This document shows, piece by piece, positions 54,371-61,440 of a stretch of DNA of 64,000 nt. The translations under genes and the position numbers were made by a program. Numbering within the stretch: the first letter of the stretch is position 1; each line of letters starts with the position of its first letter. The stretch is taken from NCBI GenBank assembly GCA_946411565.1, contig CAMKEM010000005.1, positions 25,878-89,877 of the forward strand. The letters are read 5' to 3'. The notes under the pieces were generated by a model that did not search any database, was not told where the DNA came from, and saw only the letters and a list, made by a program, of their open reading frames with translations. Source of the stretch: an uncultured Prevotellaceae bacterium (lineage in GTDB: Bacteria > Bacteroidota > Bacteroidia > Bacteroidales > Bacteroidaceae).

Positions 54371-54609
54371 GAGTGCAAAGGTATGAAGTTTTTCGCATCT
54401 GTACAAGAAATGTTGTTTCATAAAGTTTGTGATTTATACCATGCAACACTTTTTACATTTGCGCAATAGTGCAACACTCTATTATCCAATGGAGCAAAAT
54501 ATATTGCACACGATGTTGCATATTTGCAAAAGCATTTATTCTCAAGCAATTAGAAACACACTTTCATGTAATTTTTCCTTTCTGTGTGGGGTAACAAGAC
54601 TTTTTATAT

Positions 54610-55223
54610 TTAACATGAATTCGACAAATTCCGGTAAACAGTAAACTGTTTTTAACTGACAACAATTCTTCGCAAGGCTCAGGCGCTACACGGAGTCCCG
54701 ATCTTACCAATCTTCAGCCAATAAGAAACTGGGGGTGCGCCCTAAATTTCAGAAAGGATTCCGCGTAGCGCCTGAGCTTTGCGAAGAAATTATAAATAAA
54801 TGAAACCAGTAAATTAATTTAACGTCAGTTCGATGAATTCGAAACAAACGCATCTCCGATGCTGAACTGACAATAATTACCAATCTTACCAATCTTCAAC
54901 CAATAAAAAAGAGATAAAATTGATAATTATTGGACTAAGATTGGTAAGATTGGTAATTATTGTCAGTTAAAAACAGCTTGCTGTTTGCCATCTAAGCAAT
55001 TCGTCGAATTCACGTTAATTTACTGATAAAATTTATTGCTAATTTCTTCGCAAAGCTCAGGCGCTACGCGGAATCCTTTCTGAAATTTAGGGCGCACCCC
55101 CAGTTTCTTATTGGCTGAAGATTGGTAAGATCGGGACTCCGTGTAGCGCCTGAGCCTTGCGAAGAATTATTGTCAGTTTAGCATCGGAGATGCGTTTATT
55201 ACGAATTCGTAGAACTCACGTTA
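54610..55223. repeat. 614 bp nested palindromic element
   Basis: The outer ends are TTAACATGAATTCGACAAATT (54610) and the inverse of TTAACGTGAGTTCTACGAATT (55223). Inside, 54663-54790 and 55041-55168 are perfect inverted copies over 128 bp. Each 125 bp arm itself has inverted ends (TTCTTCGCAAGGCTCAGGCG and its near inverse). The centre 54818-55018 is again bounded by the same end family, and contains the region shared with 1-120 of the window. No transposase or other ORF is present. Confidence 0.9.
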
Positions 55224-55331
55224 ACCAATTATTTTCTTTCTTCTCACGGAAACACATGGTATTGGACATAAAAAATGAACGGTTCCGCGATACTATGTAT
55301 CTAAGAACCGTTCTATCGTCTTCCTGTATGT

Positions 55332-55414
55332 GAAGAGGAGGAGACTCGAACTCCCACGTCACAATTGACACTACCCCCTCAAAGTAGCGCGTCTACCAAT
55401 TCCGCCACCTCTCC
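55332..55414 (-). tRNA. tRNA-Leu (GAG)
   Basis: Acceptor GGAGAGG with CCTCTTC (one G-U); D arm GCGGAATTGGTAGACGC; anticodon stem CTACT/GGTAG with loop TTGAGGG, anticodon GAG; long variable arm (TGTCAATTGTGACG) as expected for class II; T loop TTCGAGT. Discriminator A; CCA not encoded in full. Confidence 0.93.
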
Positions 55415-55441
55415 ATAAGGATTTGTTTTTACCACTCTTCG

Positions 55442-55524
55442 TGGGCAGGGACGGATTCGAACCGCCGAAGCCGTGAAGCAACAGATTTACAGTCTGCCCG
55501 TTTTAACCACTTACCTACCTACCC
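55442..55524 (-). tRNA. tRNA-Tyr (GTA)
   Basis: Acceptor GGGTAGG with CCTGCCC; anticodon arm CAGACTGTAAATCTG, anticodon GTA; long variable arm (TTGCTTCACGGCTTCGG region); T loop TTCGAAT. Discriminator A. It is immediately upstream of tRNA-Leu and shares its promoter. Confidence 0.93.
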
Positions 55525-55585
55525 GAAGATATGATATTGCATTCTATTTAATCATGAGTGTGACCTCATTTTCGAAATGCGGATG

Positions 55586-55616
55586 CAAAGGTACAACTTT
55601 TTTCGTAATTAGCAAA
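55586..55616 (-). promoter_or_regulatory. Promoter of the tRNA-Tyr/tRNA-Leu operon
   Basis: Minus strand: TTTG (55616-55613), 19 bp, TACCTTTG (55593-55586). An excellent match; start near 55580. Confidence 0.8.
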
Positions 55617-55696
55617 CTTTTTGGCATATTTATTACAAAAAATATGAATATTTGCGATATATACCCTCGAAAAGTTACTCACTTTGTGATATTGCC

Positions 55697-56275
55697 TTAT
55701 TTCTTTGGCTTTTGCCAGTACTCAGCAAAGAGCTTGATTATCTCCTCAAGCTGACCGTCGAGCTGAAGGAAAGCGTTGCAGTAGAACTCTGTGAGCTGAG
55801 CGCCTTTCTCGTTATTGTTATCAAGTTCGATGAATGGCGGACGAGAGCATACCGTTTCCTTTGTATCAACCTTATTGCCGTTGTAGAAGCTATAGCCGTT
55901 AGTGGTAAGGCTTATTCGTGCCCTACCATCCTTTGCACCAAGTTTCATGTCGATGTTACTCTTGATGTGCACAGGACCAGAGTCGAGCACCTTGCGAAGC
56001 AGAGAGCATTTAAGCGTCTTGCCCAGCGCATCGCGCGTCTCTATATCACCATCCTTGATTTTGAATTGCTTGTCAAGCAGGTTAGGAAAGGCTGCATAGA
56101 TTTCGGCCCTTGACATAGGGATATTCTCTGCAACAAATGAGATTGTAAGCTCGTTACCCACCCTTTCATACTTCTCTGCATAGGTTTTAGCCTTTGTTTC
56201 AACCTTCTTGTATCTCTGAGCGGATAGCGACATTGAACACAGAATAGCTAAAATACAGATTAGGACATTCTTCAT
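55697..56275 (-). CDS. Exported protein of unknown function
   Basis: 192 residues. Signal peptide MKNVLICILAILCSMSLSAQ is followed by a soluble, mixed-structure domain (KVETKAKTYAEKYERVGNELTISFVAENIP). No family assigned. It is presumably periplasmic. It has its own promoter and is divergent from the DUF5020-like gene. Confidence 0.7.
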   Translation of the reverse strand: MKNVLICILAILCSMSLSAQRYKKVETKAKTYAEKYERVGNELTISFVAENIPMSRAEIYAAFPNLLDKQFKIKDGDIETRDALGKTLKCSLLRKVLDSGPVHIKSNIDMKLGAKDGRARISLTTNGYSFYNGNKVDTKETVCSRPPFIELDNNNEKGAQLTEFYCNAFLQLDGQLEEIIKLFAEYWQKPKK

Positions 56276-56364
56276 TTTTATATTCTATTTTTTAACTCTT
56301 ATTTCCTATCAGAATTTGTTATCTTGCAAATACGCACTACTATTATCCTGCGATAAAATTGATG

Positions 56365-56396
56365 CAAAATTACAATTTTTTCTTCAAATATCCAAA
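56365..56396 (-). promoter_or_regulatory. Promoter of the 192-residue exported protein
   Basis: Minus strand: TTTG (56396-56393), 20 bp, TAATTTTG (56372-56365). Leader about 83 nt. On the opposite strand a -7 box TAAATTTG (56584-56591) precedes the DUF5020-like gene. The remainder of 56276-56643 shows nothing else. Confidence 0.7.
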
Positions 56397-56643
56397 TTTT
56401 GTCATCGATTTATTTTGTTTTTATGCTTTTACAACTCTTCATTTTCAGGCGAAAAGATTTACGGATGCAAGCCATAAAGGAGTATAGCCAACAAAATGGC
56501 TTTTCTTTTCAAGGAAAAGAAGAAAGAATGATATTATTTGTACGTTTTCCGTGAAAATATGGTATTTTTTGAAAGAAAATACGTAAATTTGCAGACATAA
56601 ACTAAAATGTGTAATTTTCATAAAATTTTCAATTAAGGCAATC

Positions 56644-57357
56644 ATGACAAAAAGAATCCTAACCTCCGTATTGGTGGCTCTTGCGGCTATCAGTGCCAAC
56701 GCGCAAAACATTCAGCTACACTATGATTTCGGTCGTCACATCTATTCGGAAGAGAAAACCAGACAGAACATCACAGCTACCTTCGAGCAGTTCTCTGCCG
56801 ACGATCTCGGTTCGTGGTACTACTTCGTTGACCTTGACGTGGATAAGGACGGCGTGATGGGCGCATACACCGAGGTAAGTCGTGAATTCACCATAGCACC
56901 GGCAAGCGAGTCAAGTTCGTTCGCTGCCCACATGGAGTATGATGGTGGCATGGGCAGAGGCGGCTCTTACCAGTCAGCTGCGCTTCTTGGTGGTGCATGG
57001 AACGGGCACAATGCGGATTTCTCCACCACATACTCGGTTCAGGCTATGTATAAGCAGTTCTTCAAGCAGACGAAAGGCCCGAAGGGATATGCCTCATTCC
57101 AGATCACAGGCGTATGGAGCACCACCTTTGCCAACAAGGCATGTACTTTCTCTGGCTTTATAGACTTCTGGCGAGGCGAGAAAGACAACCACCACGGCAA
57201 GCTCGTTATCCTGACCGAGCCACAGATTTGGTGGAATGTTCATCCAAAGGTTTCTATTGGTTCAGAGGTGGAGATAAGCAATAACTTCATCTACAACACC
57301 AAGAACGACAAGACATTCTTCATGAACCCAACACTCGCCGTGAAGTTTAATCTGTGA
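56644..57357 (+). CDS. DUF5020-like outer-membrane channel (Tsx-like)
   Basis: 237 residues; signal peptide MTKRILTSVLVALAAISANAQ. The sequence YDFGRHIYSEEKTRQNITATFEQFSADDLGSWYYFVDLD and the end ...NPTLAVKFNL fit DUF5020 proteins, which are related to the nucleoside channel Tsx. It is followed in the same direction by a purine permease gene, which supports a role in nucleoside or nucleobase entry across the outer membrane. A palindromic repeat lies between the two genes. Confidence 0.82.
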   Translation: MTKRILTSVLVALAAISANAQNIQLHYDFGRHIYSEEKTRQNITATFEQFSADDLGSWYYFVDLDVDKDGVMGAYTEVSREFTIAPASESSSFAAHMEYDGGMGRGGSYQSAALLGGAWNGHNADFSTTYSVQAMYKQFFKQTKGPKGYASFQITGVWSTTFANKACTFSGFIDFWRGEKDNHHGKLVILTEPQIWWNVHPKVSIGSEVEISNNFIYNTKNDKTFFMNPTLAVKFNL

Positions 57358-57368
57358 ATATAAACATA

Positions 57369-57533
57369 AGGAGTAATAAGGAGTACAAGGAGTAACAAGG
57401 AGTTCAAGACGATAGTACCGTTCGCTTTGAGCTATCAATGATTTTCAATTATCAATTATCCATTTTTCAAATAGCACAGACTATCGTCTTGTACTCCTTG
57501 CACACCTTTTACTCCTTGTACTCCTTCAAAAAA
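57369..57533. repeat. GGAGTACAAG palindromic element, copy 3
   Basis: AAGGAGTACAAGGAG and AAGGAGTTCAAGACGATAG face CTATCGTCTTGTACTCC and CCTTGTACTCCTT on the far side of a loop. The GACGATAG/CTATCGTC core is shared with the copies at 6226 and 30753. It separates the DUF5020-like and NCS2 genes. Confidence 0.9.
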
Positions 57534-57543
57534 CACAAAAACT

Positions 57544-58833
57544 ATGCTTCAAAAGATTTTCGGATTTGATCCAAAGACCATGACGGTGAAGAAGGAGATC
57601 ATCGCCGGCATAACAACGTTCCTTACCATGGCGTATATCCTTGCCGTGAACCCAAACATCCTTTCGGCAACTGGTATGGACAAGGGCGCTATCTTTACCA
57701 CTACCATCATCTCGGCATTCGTGGGTACTGCAGTAATGGCAATCTATGCCAAACTGCCTTTCGTGCTTGCTCCTGGCATGGGACTAAACGCCTTCTTTGC
57801 CTACACGATAGTACTGACGATGGGATACTCATGGCAGTTTGCCCTTACTGCCGTATTCCTTGAGGGTATCATCTTCATCTTACTCACCATTACAGGACTG
57901 AGACAGAAGATCGTGGATTCCATGCCTTTGATTCTACGTCGTGCCATATCGCCAGGCATCGGACTATTCATAGCGTTCATTGGTCTAAAGAATGCAGGAA
58001 TCGTAAGTGCAAGTGATTCTACCCTCGTAACCCTCGGCGACCTCCATTCTCCAGCCGTACTATTGGCTTGCTTCGGCATTCTATTGACATCTGCCTTGTT
58101 GGTAAGGAACGTGGTAGGTGCGCTATTGATAGGTATTCTTGTAACTACCATCATCGGTATTCCGCTTGGCGTAACCAATTTCACAGGCATTCTTGACGTG
58201 CCACCTTCAATAGAGCCTATCCTGATGAAGTTTGAATGGAGTAGCATTTTGTCGGTTGATATGGCAATCTGCGTAATCACATTCCTGTTTATTGATATGT
58301 TCGACACAATAGGCACTCTGATCGGCGTAAGCAACCGTGCAGGAATGGTGGACGAGAACGGTAACATACCACATCTGGGCAAGGCTTTCATGGCTGATGC
58401 CGTAGGTACTACCGTAGGTGCTATACTCGGAACATCAACCGTTACGACATACGTTGAGAGTGCTTCTGGCGTAAATGCAGGTGGAAGGTCTGGACTCACC
58501 TCTATCTCTGCTGCCGTTTGTTTCCTTATGGCTCTGTTCCTTGCACCAATATTCCTTGCTATACCTTCAGAGGCAACAGCACCAGCTTTGTTCCTTGTTG
58601 GTGTGATGATGATGCACGACATTCGCAAGGTGAACTTTACCGACTATGCCAACGCAATTCCAAGTTTCGTGTGCATCGCGGTTATGCCTCTCACCTATAG
58701 TATCTCTGACGGCATACTGCTGAGCCTCATCACCTATGTGGCAATAAGAATCATGACAGGTCGTTGGAAGGAGCTAAATATCGGTATGTGCATACTTGCC
58801 GCCCTCTTCGTGCTGAAGTACGCGTTCTTGTAA
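57544..58833 (+). CDS. NCS2/AzgA-type purine permease
   Basis: 429 residues, about 12 hydrophobic segments, cytoplasmic membrane. The start FGFDPKTMTVKKEIIAGITTFLTMAYILAVNP and the FDTIGTLIGVSNRAG motif (about residue 257) and GTSTVTTYVESASGVNAGGRSGLTS are typical of AzgA-like adenine/guanine/hypoxanthine permeases (PbuG/GhxP branch), which import purines by proton symport. It acts with the DUF5020-like channel by inference. Confidence 0.94.
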   Translation: MLQKIFGFDPKTMTVKKEIIAGITTFLTMAYILAVNPNILSATGMDKGAIFTTTIISAFVGTAVMAIYAKLPFVLAPGMGLNAFFAYTIVLTMGYSWQFALTAVFLEGIIFILLTITGLRQKIVDSMPLILRRAISPGIGLFIAFIGLKNAGIVSASDSTLVTLGDLHSPAVLLACFGILLTSALLVRNVVGALLIGILVTTIIGIPLGVTNFTGILDVPPSIEPILMKFEWSSILSVDMAICVITFLFIDMFDTIGTLIGVSNRAGMVDENGNIPHLGKAFMADAVGTTVGAILGTSTVTTYVESASGVNAGGRSGLTSISAAVCFLMALFLAPIFLAIPSEATAPALFLVGVMMMHDIRKVNFTDYANAIPSFVCIAVMPLTYSISDGILLSLITYVAIRIMTGRWKELNIGMCILAALFVLKYAFL

Positions 58834-58880
58834 ATGAAAAATTATAAAGTGAAAAATGGAAAATAGGTACTAATTACTAA

Positions 58881-59163
58881 TTAACGTGAGTTCGATGAAT
58901 TTCATCAACTCGTATATTGTAGAAAAACAGGTGGTTGAAGAAGCTCTGAAAGAGCGACACCTAACAGGGCAGTCCGATAGGGCTGTCATATAGACGATAT
59001 TTAATGGAATGAGGTCTGAAGGACCGACACCTATTGTATTTAGGTGTCGCACTTACAGCGCTCCTTTAATCACGCATCTACCGAATAACAGCCCTTACGG
59101 ACTGCCCTATTAGGTGTCGGGCTTTCAGCCCTCGCAGTCCTGAATTCGCCGAACTCACGTTTA
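58881..59163. repeat. Terminal-repeat element, full copy (283 bp)
   Basis: Left end TTAACGTGAGTTCGATGAA; right end is the inverse (GAATTCGCCGAACTCACGTTTA). Inside are GACACCTAACAGGGCAGTCC, GGTGTCGCAC and, inverted, GGACTGCCCTATTAGGTGTC. Outside it the flanks AAAATGAAAAATTATAAAGTGAAAAAT-like and the inverse CACTTTTCATTTTTCATTT form another inverted pair (58835-58860, 59178-59213). No ORF. Confidence 0.88.
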
Positions 59164-59240
59164 TTACATTGTAACTTGTATTTTTCACTTTTCACTTTTC
59201 ATTTTTCATTTAAAAGTTTTCAACTTTTGGGCAAAAATAT

Positions 59241-59430
59241 AAGCGGTACTCCATTTCGCAATGAGATACCGCTTTCTTTTTCCTTGATTATTATTCAAGT
59301 TGTGTTATTTCATAGAAAATCAGTAAGGTCATTAACCAATACTACTACTAACAAATTTTGTATTACTAACTAAATCTTACTTACTTTTTAATCTAAACGT
59401 GATATAAACGGAAACCTCGATTGGTTTTCC
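59241..59430 (-). ncRNA. Candidate small RNA, about 190 nt
   Basis: Minus strand: the promoter (59436-59466) is a perfect consensus, and the transcript would begin with GGAAAACC-AATCGA-GGTTTCC, a hairpin at the 5' end. It ends with AAGCGGTA...TACCGCTT (59241-59248 with 59267-59274), followed by ATATTTTTG, a normal terminator. No ORF above about 13 codons lies between. On the plus strand the same hairpin is followed by TCTTTTTCC, so it may be bidirectional. Confidence 0.55.
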
Positions 59431-59435
59431 TGATG

Positions 59436-59466
59436 CAAAGGTACAAAAAAAAGCACAACACACAAA
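59436..59466 (-). promoter_or_regulatory. Promoter of the candidate small RNA
   Basis: Minus strand: TTTG (59466-59463), 19 bp, TACCTTTG (59443-59436), as good as the tRNA promoters in the window. No annotated gene lies directly downstream. Confidence 0.75.
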
Positions 59467-59571
59467 TATTTTAAGGAGAAAAAACAACATTTTTTGATAA
59501 AAAATCTTTGAAGTGTATATATCACACACCACTTTTGCAACTTCGATGTTGCATTTTACGGTATTTTTCAT

Positions 59572-59579
59572 TAAATTTG
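59572..59579 (+). promoter_or_regulatory. -7 box of the AGCS symporter gene
   Basis: TAAATTTG matches the consensus; GTTG/TTGC at 59548-59551 is a weak -33 at 20 bp. The predicted start of transcription (about 59583-59588) nearly coincides with the start codon at 59588. Confidence 0.45.
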
Positions 59580-59587
59580 CACCCGAT

Positions 59588-61006
59588 ATGGAACAAACAA
59601 TTTCTGAATTCCTGAACACGATCAACGAACCCTTGGGCGGACTGATGGTCGCGATTCTTTCAATAACTGGTATTTGGTTTACTTTCCGAACACGAGGCGT
59701 ACAGTTTCGCATGTTCGGCGAGATGCTGCGTCTTCTCTTCAATAGTACGGACAACGACAGTAACAAGGACAACGGCACACACAAGCGCGTGAGCAGTTTT
59801 GAGGCTTTCACCGTTTCTCTTGCCTCTCGCGTTGGCACAGGAAACCTTGCAGGCGTGGCTACGGCAATAGTAATAGGTGGTCCTGGTGCTATCTTCTGGA
59901 TGTGGGTAATGGCTCTCATAGGTAGCGTGAATACCTTCGTGGAATGCACCCTTGCCCAGTTATTCAAGAGTCGTGGTGAGGATTCATTCGTCGGAGGTCC
60001 CGCCTATTATATAATGAAGGGATTGCACAATCGTTGGTTCGCGTGTATCTTTGCCGTTGCTATCATCGGTCAGTTTGGACTCACTAATAATATGGTGCAA
60101 GCAAACACCATATCCTCGGCATTCACACAGGCCTTTGGATTCTCGCCAACAGCTATGGCCATTGCCCTTACAGCACTCACGATAGCCGTGGTATTCGGTG
60201 GCATACAACGCATAGCAAAGGTATGCTCGGTCATCGTGCCTGTCATGGCATTGGGCTATCTCGCCATTGCCGTATGGATTGTCATAACCAATATAACAAT
60301 GATTCCATCGGTATTAACACTTATCGTCAAGAGTGCCTTCGGACTTGATCAGGCTGTGGGCGGAACCATAGGAGCAGCCATAACAATGGGCTTCAAACGC
60401 GGAATATTCAGTAATGAGGCAGGCGAAGGAAGTGCTCCTAATGCAGCGGCTACGGCAAACGTAAGCCACCCTGTAAAGCAAGGATTGATACAGACATTAG
60501 GCGTGTTTACCGATACCCTCATCGTCTGCTCATGCACAGCCTTCATCATTCTCTGCTCAGGACTATACAACTGTGGAGAGAATGGCATAGAACTTACCCA
60601 GGTGGCTCTCTCGGCACATATAGGTGAGGTGGGTAAAACGATAATCGCCGTTGCAATACTCTTCTTCGCATTCTCAAGCGTGATAGGCAACTACTATTAC
60701 GGCGAGTGTAATGTCGCTTTCCTTTGTAATGGTAAGAGCTATACTAAAGCCGCCATCCAAGGCTACCGACTGGTGTTAGCCGTAATCATCTACCTCGGTT
60801 CTCTAATGACCATCGACATTGTTTGGGCATTGGTTGATTTCTTCATGGTGATAATGACAACGTGCAACCTTATCGCCATCACAATTCTCGGCAAGTATGT
60901 CATCAGGCTCCTTGACGATTACAGCCAACAACGTCAAGCTGGCAAGAATCCAGAATACAAGGCAGAAACATGCCCTGAGATTGCAGACGAAACTGAGTGT
61001 TGGTAA
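59588..61006 (+). CDS. Alanine/glycine:cation symporter (AGCS family)
   Basis: About 472 residues. The start at 59588 gives MEQTISEFLNTINEPLGG, aligned with other family members. Diagnostic segments are GIWFTFRTRGVQFRM, SRVGTGNLAGVATAIVIGGPGAIFWMW, the FVGGPAYYIMKGL motif and SNEAGEGSAPNAAATA (about residue 275). The protein has 10-11 hydrophobic segments. It imports alanine or glycine with sodium or protons. The gene is apparently monocistronic with a very short or absent leader. Confidence 0.94.
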   Translation: MEQTISEFLNTINEPLGGLMVAILSITGIWFTFRTRGVQFRMFGEMLRLLFNSTDNDSNKDNGTHKRVSSFEAFTVSLASRVGTGNLAGVATAIVIGGPGAIFWMWVMALIGSVNTFVECTLAQLFKSRGEDSFVGGPAYYIMKGLHNRWFACIFAVAIIGQFGLTNNMVQANTISSAFTQAFGFSPTAMAIALTALTIAVVFGGIQRIAKVCSVIVPVMALGYLAIAVWIVITNITMIPSVLTLIVKSAFGLDQAVGGTIGAAITMGFKRGIFSNEAGEGSAPNAAATANVSHPVKQGLIQTLGVFTDTLIVCSCTAFIILCSGLYNCGENGIELTQVALSAHIGEVGKTIIAVAILFFAFSSVIGNYYYGECNVAFLCNGKSYTKAAIQGYRLVLAVIIYLGSLMTIDIVWALVDFFMVIMTTCNLIAITILGKYVIRLLDDYSQQRQAGKNPEYKAETCPEIADETECW

Positions 61007-61061
61007 GTTTATACTGAAATCAAACACTTTGCTGCATGTCCGTTTTTAACCAATTAATAGG

Positions 61062-61440
61062 GAACGGACCTGGAACGGAGGTACAACGGAACCACAACGG
61101 AGGCACAACGGAGGCACAACGGAAGATGTAATAAGGCCCTTTGGAAATAGGTGTAATACTCTTGAAATGAAAAAATAAAAAAGTTTTTTAAGGGGGTATT
61201 ACACCTTTTGTTGTTATGCCCAATATTTTCGTTGAGTATCAACACGTTAGATGCGGTGTAATACCCTTGAAAGTATTACACCATTTCGGGCGGTTTGGTG
61301 TAATAGTGGTGTAATACTTTCGAGGGTATTACATCAAGGCAAATAAATTGACACACAATCATTTAAGACGCTTAAATCGTCAAAGATGTAATACTCGTCA
61401 TTAAAAACTTTTTTCAAAAAGTATTACACCAACTATTACA
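61062..61440. repeat. GGTGTAATAC word-repeat region with tandem units (convergent junction)
   Basis: From 61062 to 61128 the unit ACAACGGAGGC or a close variant is repeated about six times. From 61149 to 61440, GGTGTAATAC and GTATTACACC and near variants occur about ten times in both orientations, giving many possible hairpins. ATCAACACGTTAGATG (61238) matches ATCAACGTGTTAGGTG of the 52.5 kb element. It fills the gap between the convergent symporter and GH35 genes. Confidence 0.85.

Noticed and set aside
54098..54469. 123-codon plus-strand frame
   Set aside because: It reads through the perfect 17 bp hairpin and a minus-strand promoter and has no promoter, signal or family of its own.
54610..55223. 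Insertion sequence
   Set aside because: Despite terminal inverted repeats no transposase-like reading frame exists in any frame; the short frames seen arise from the palindromes.
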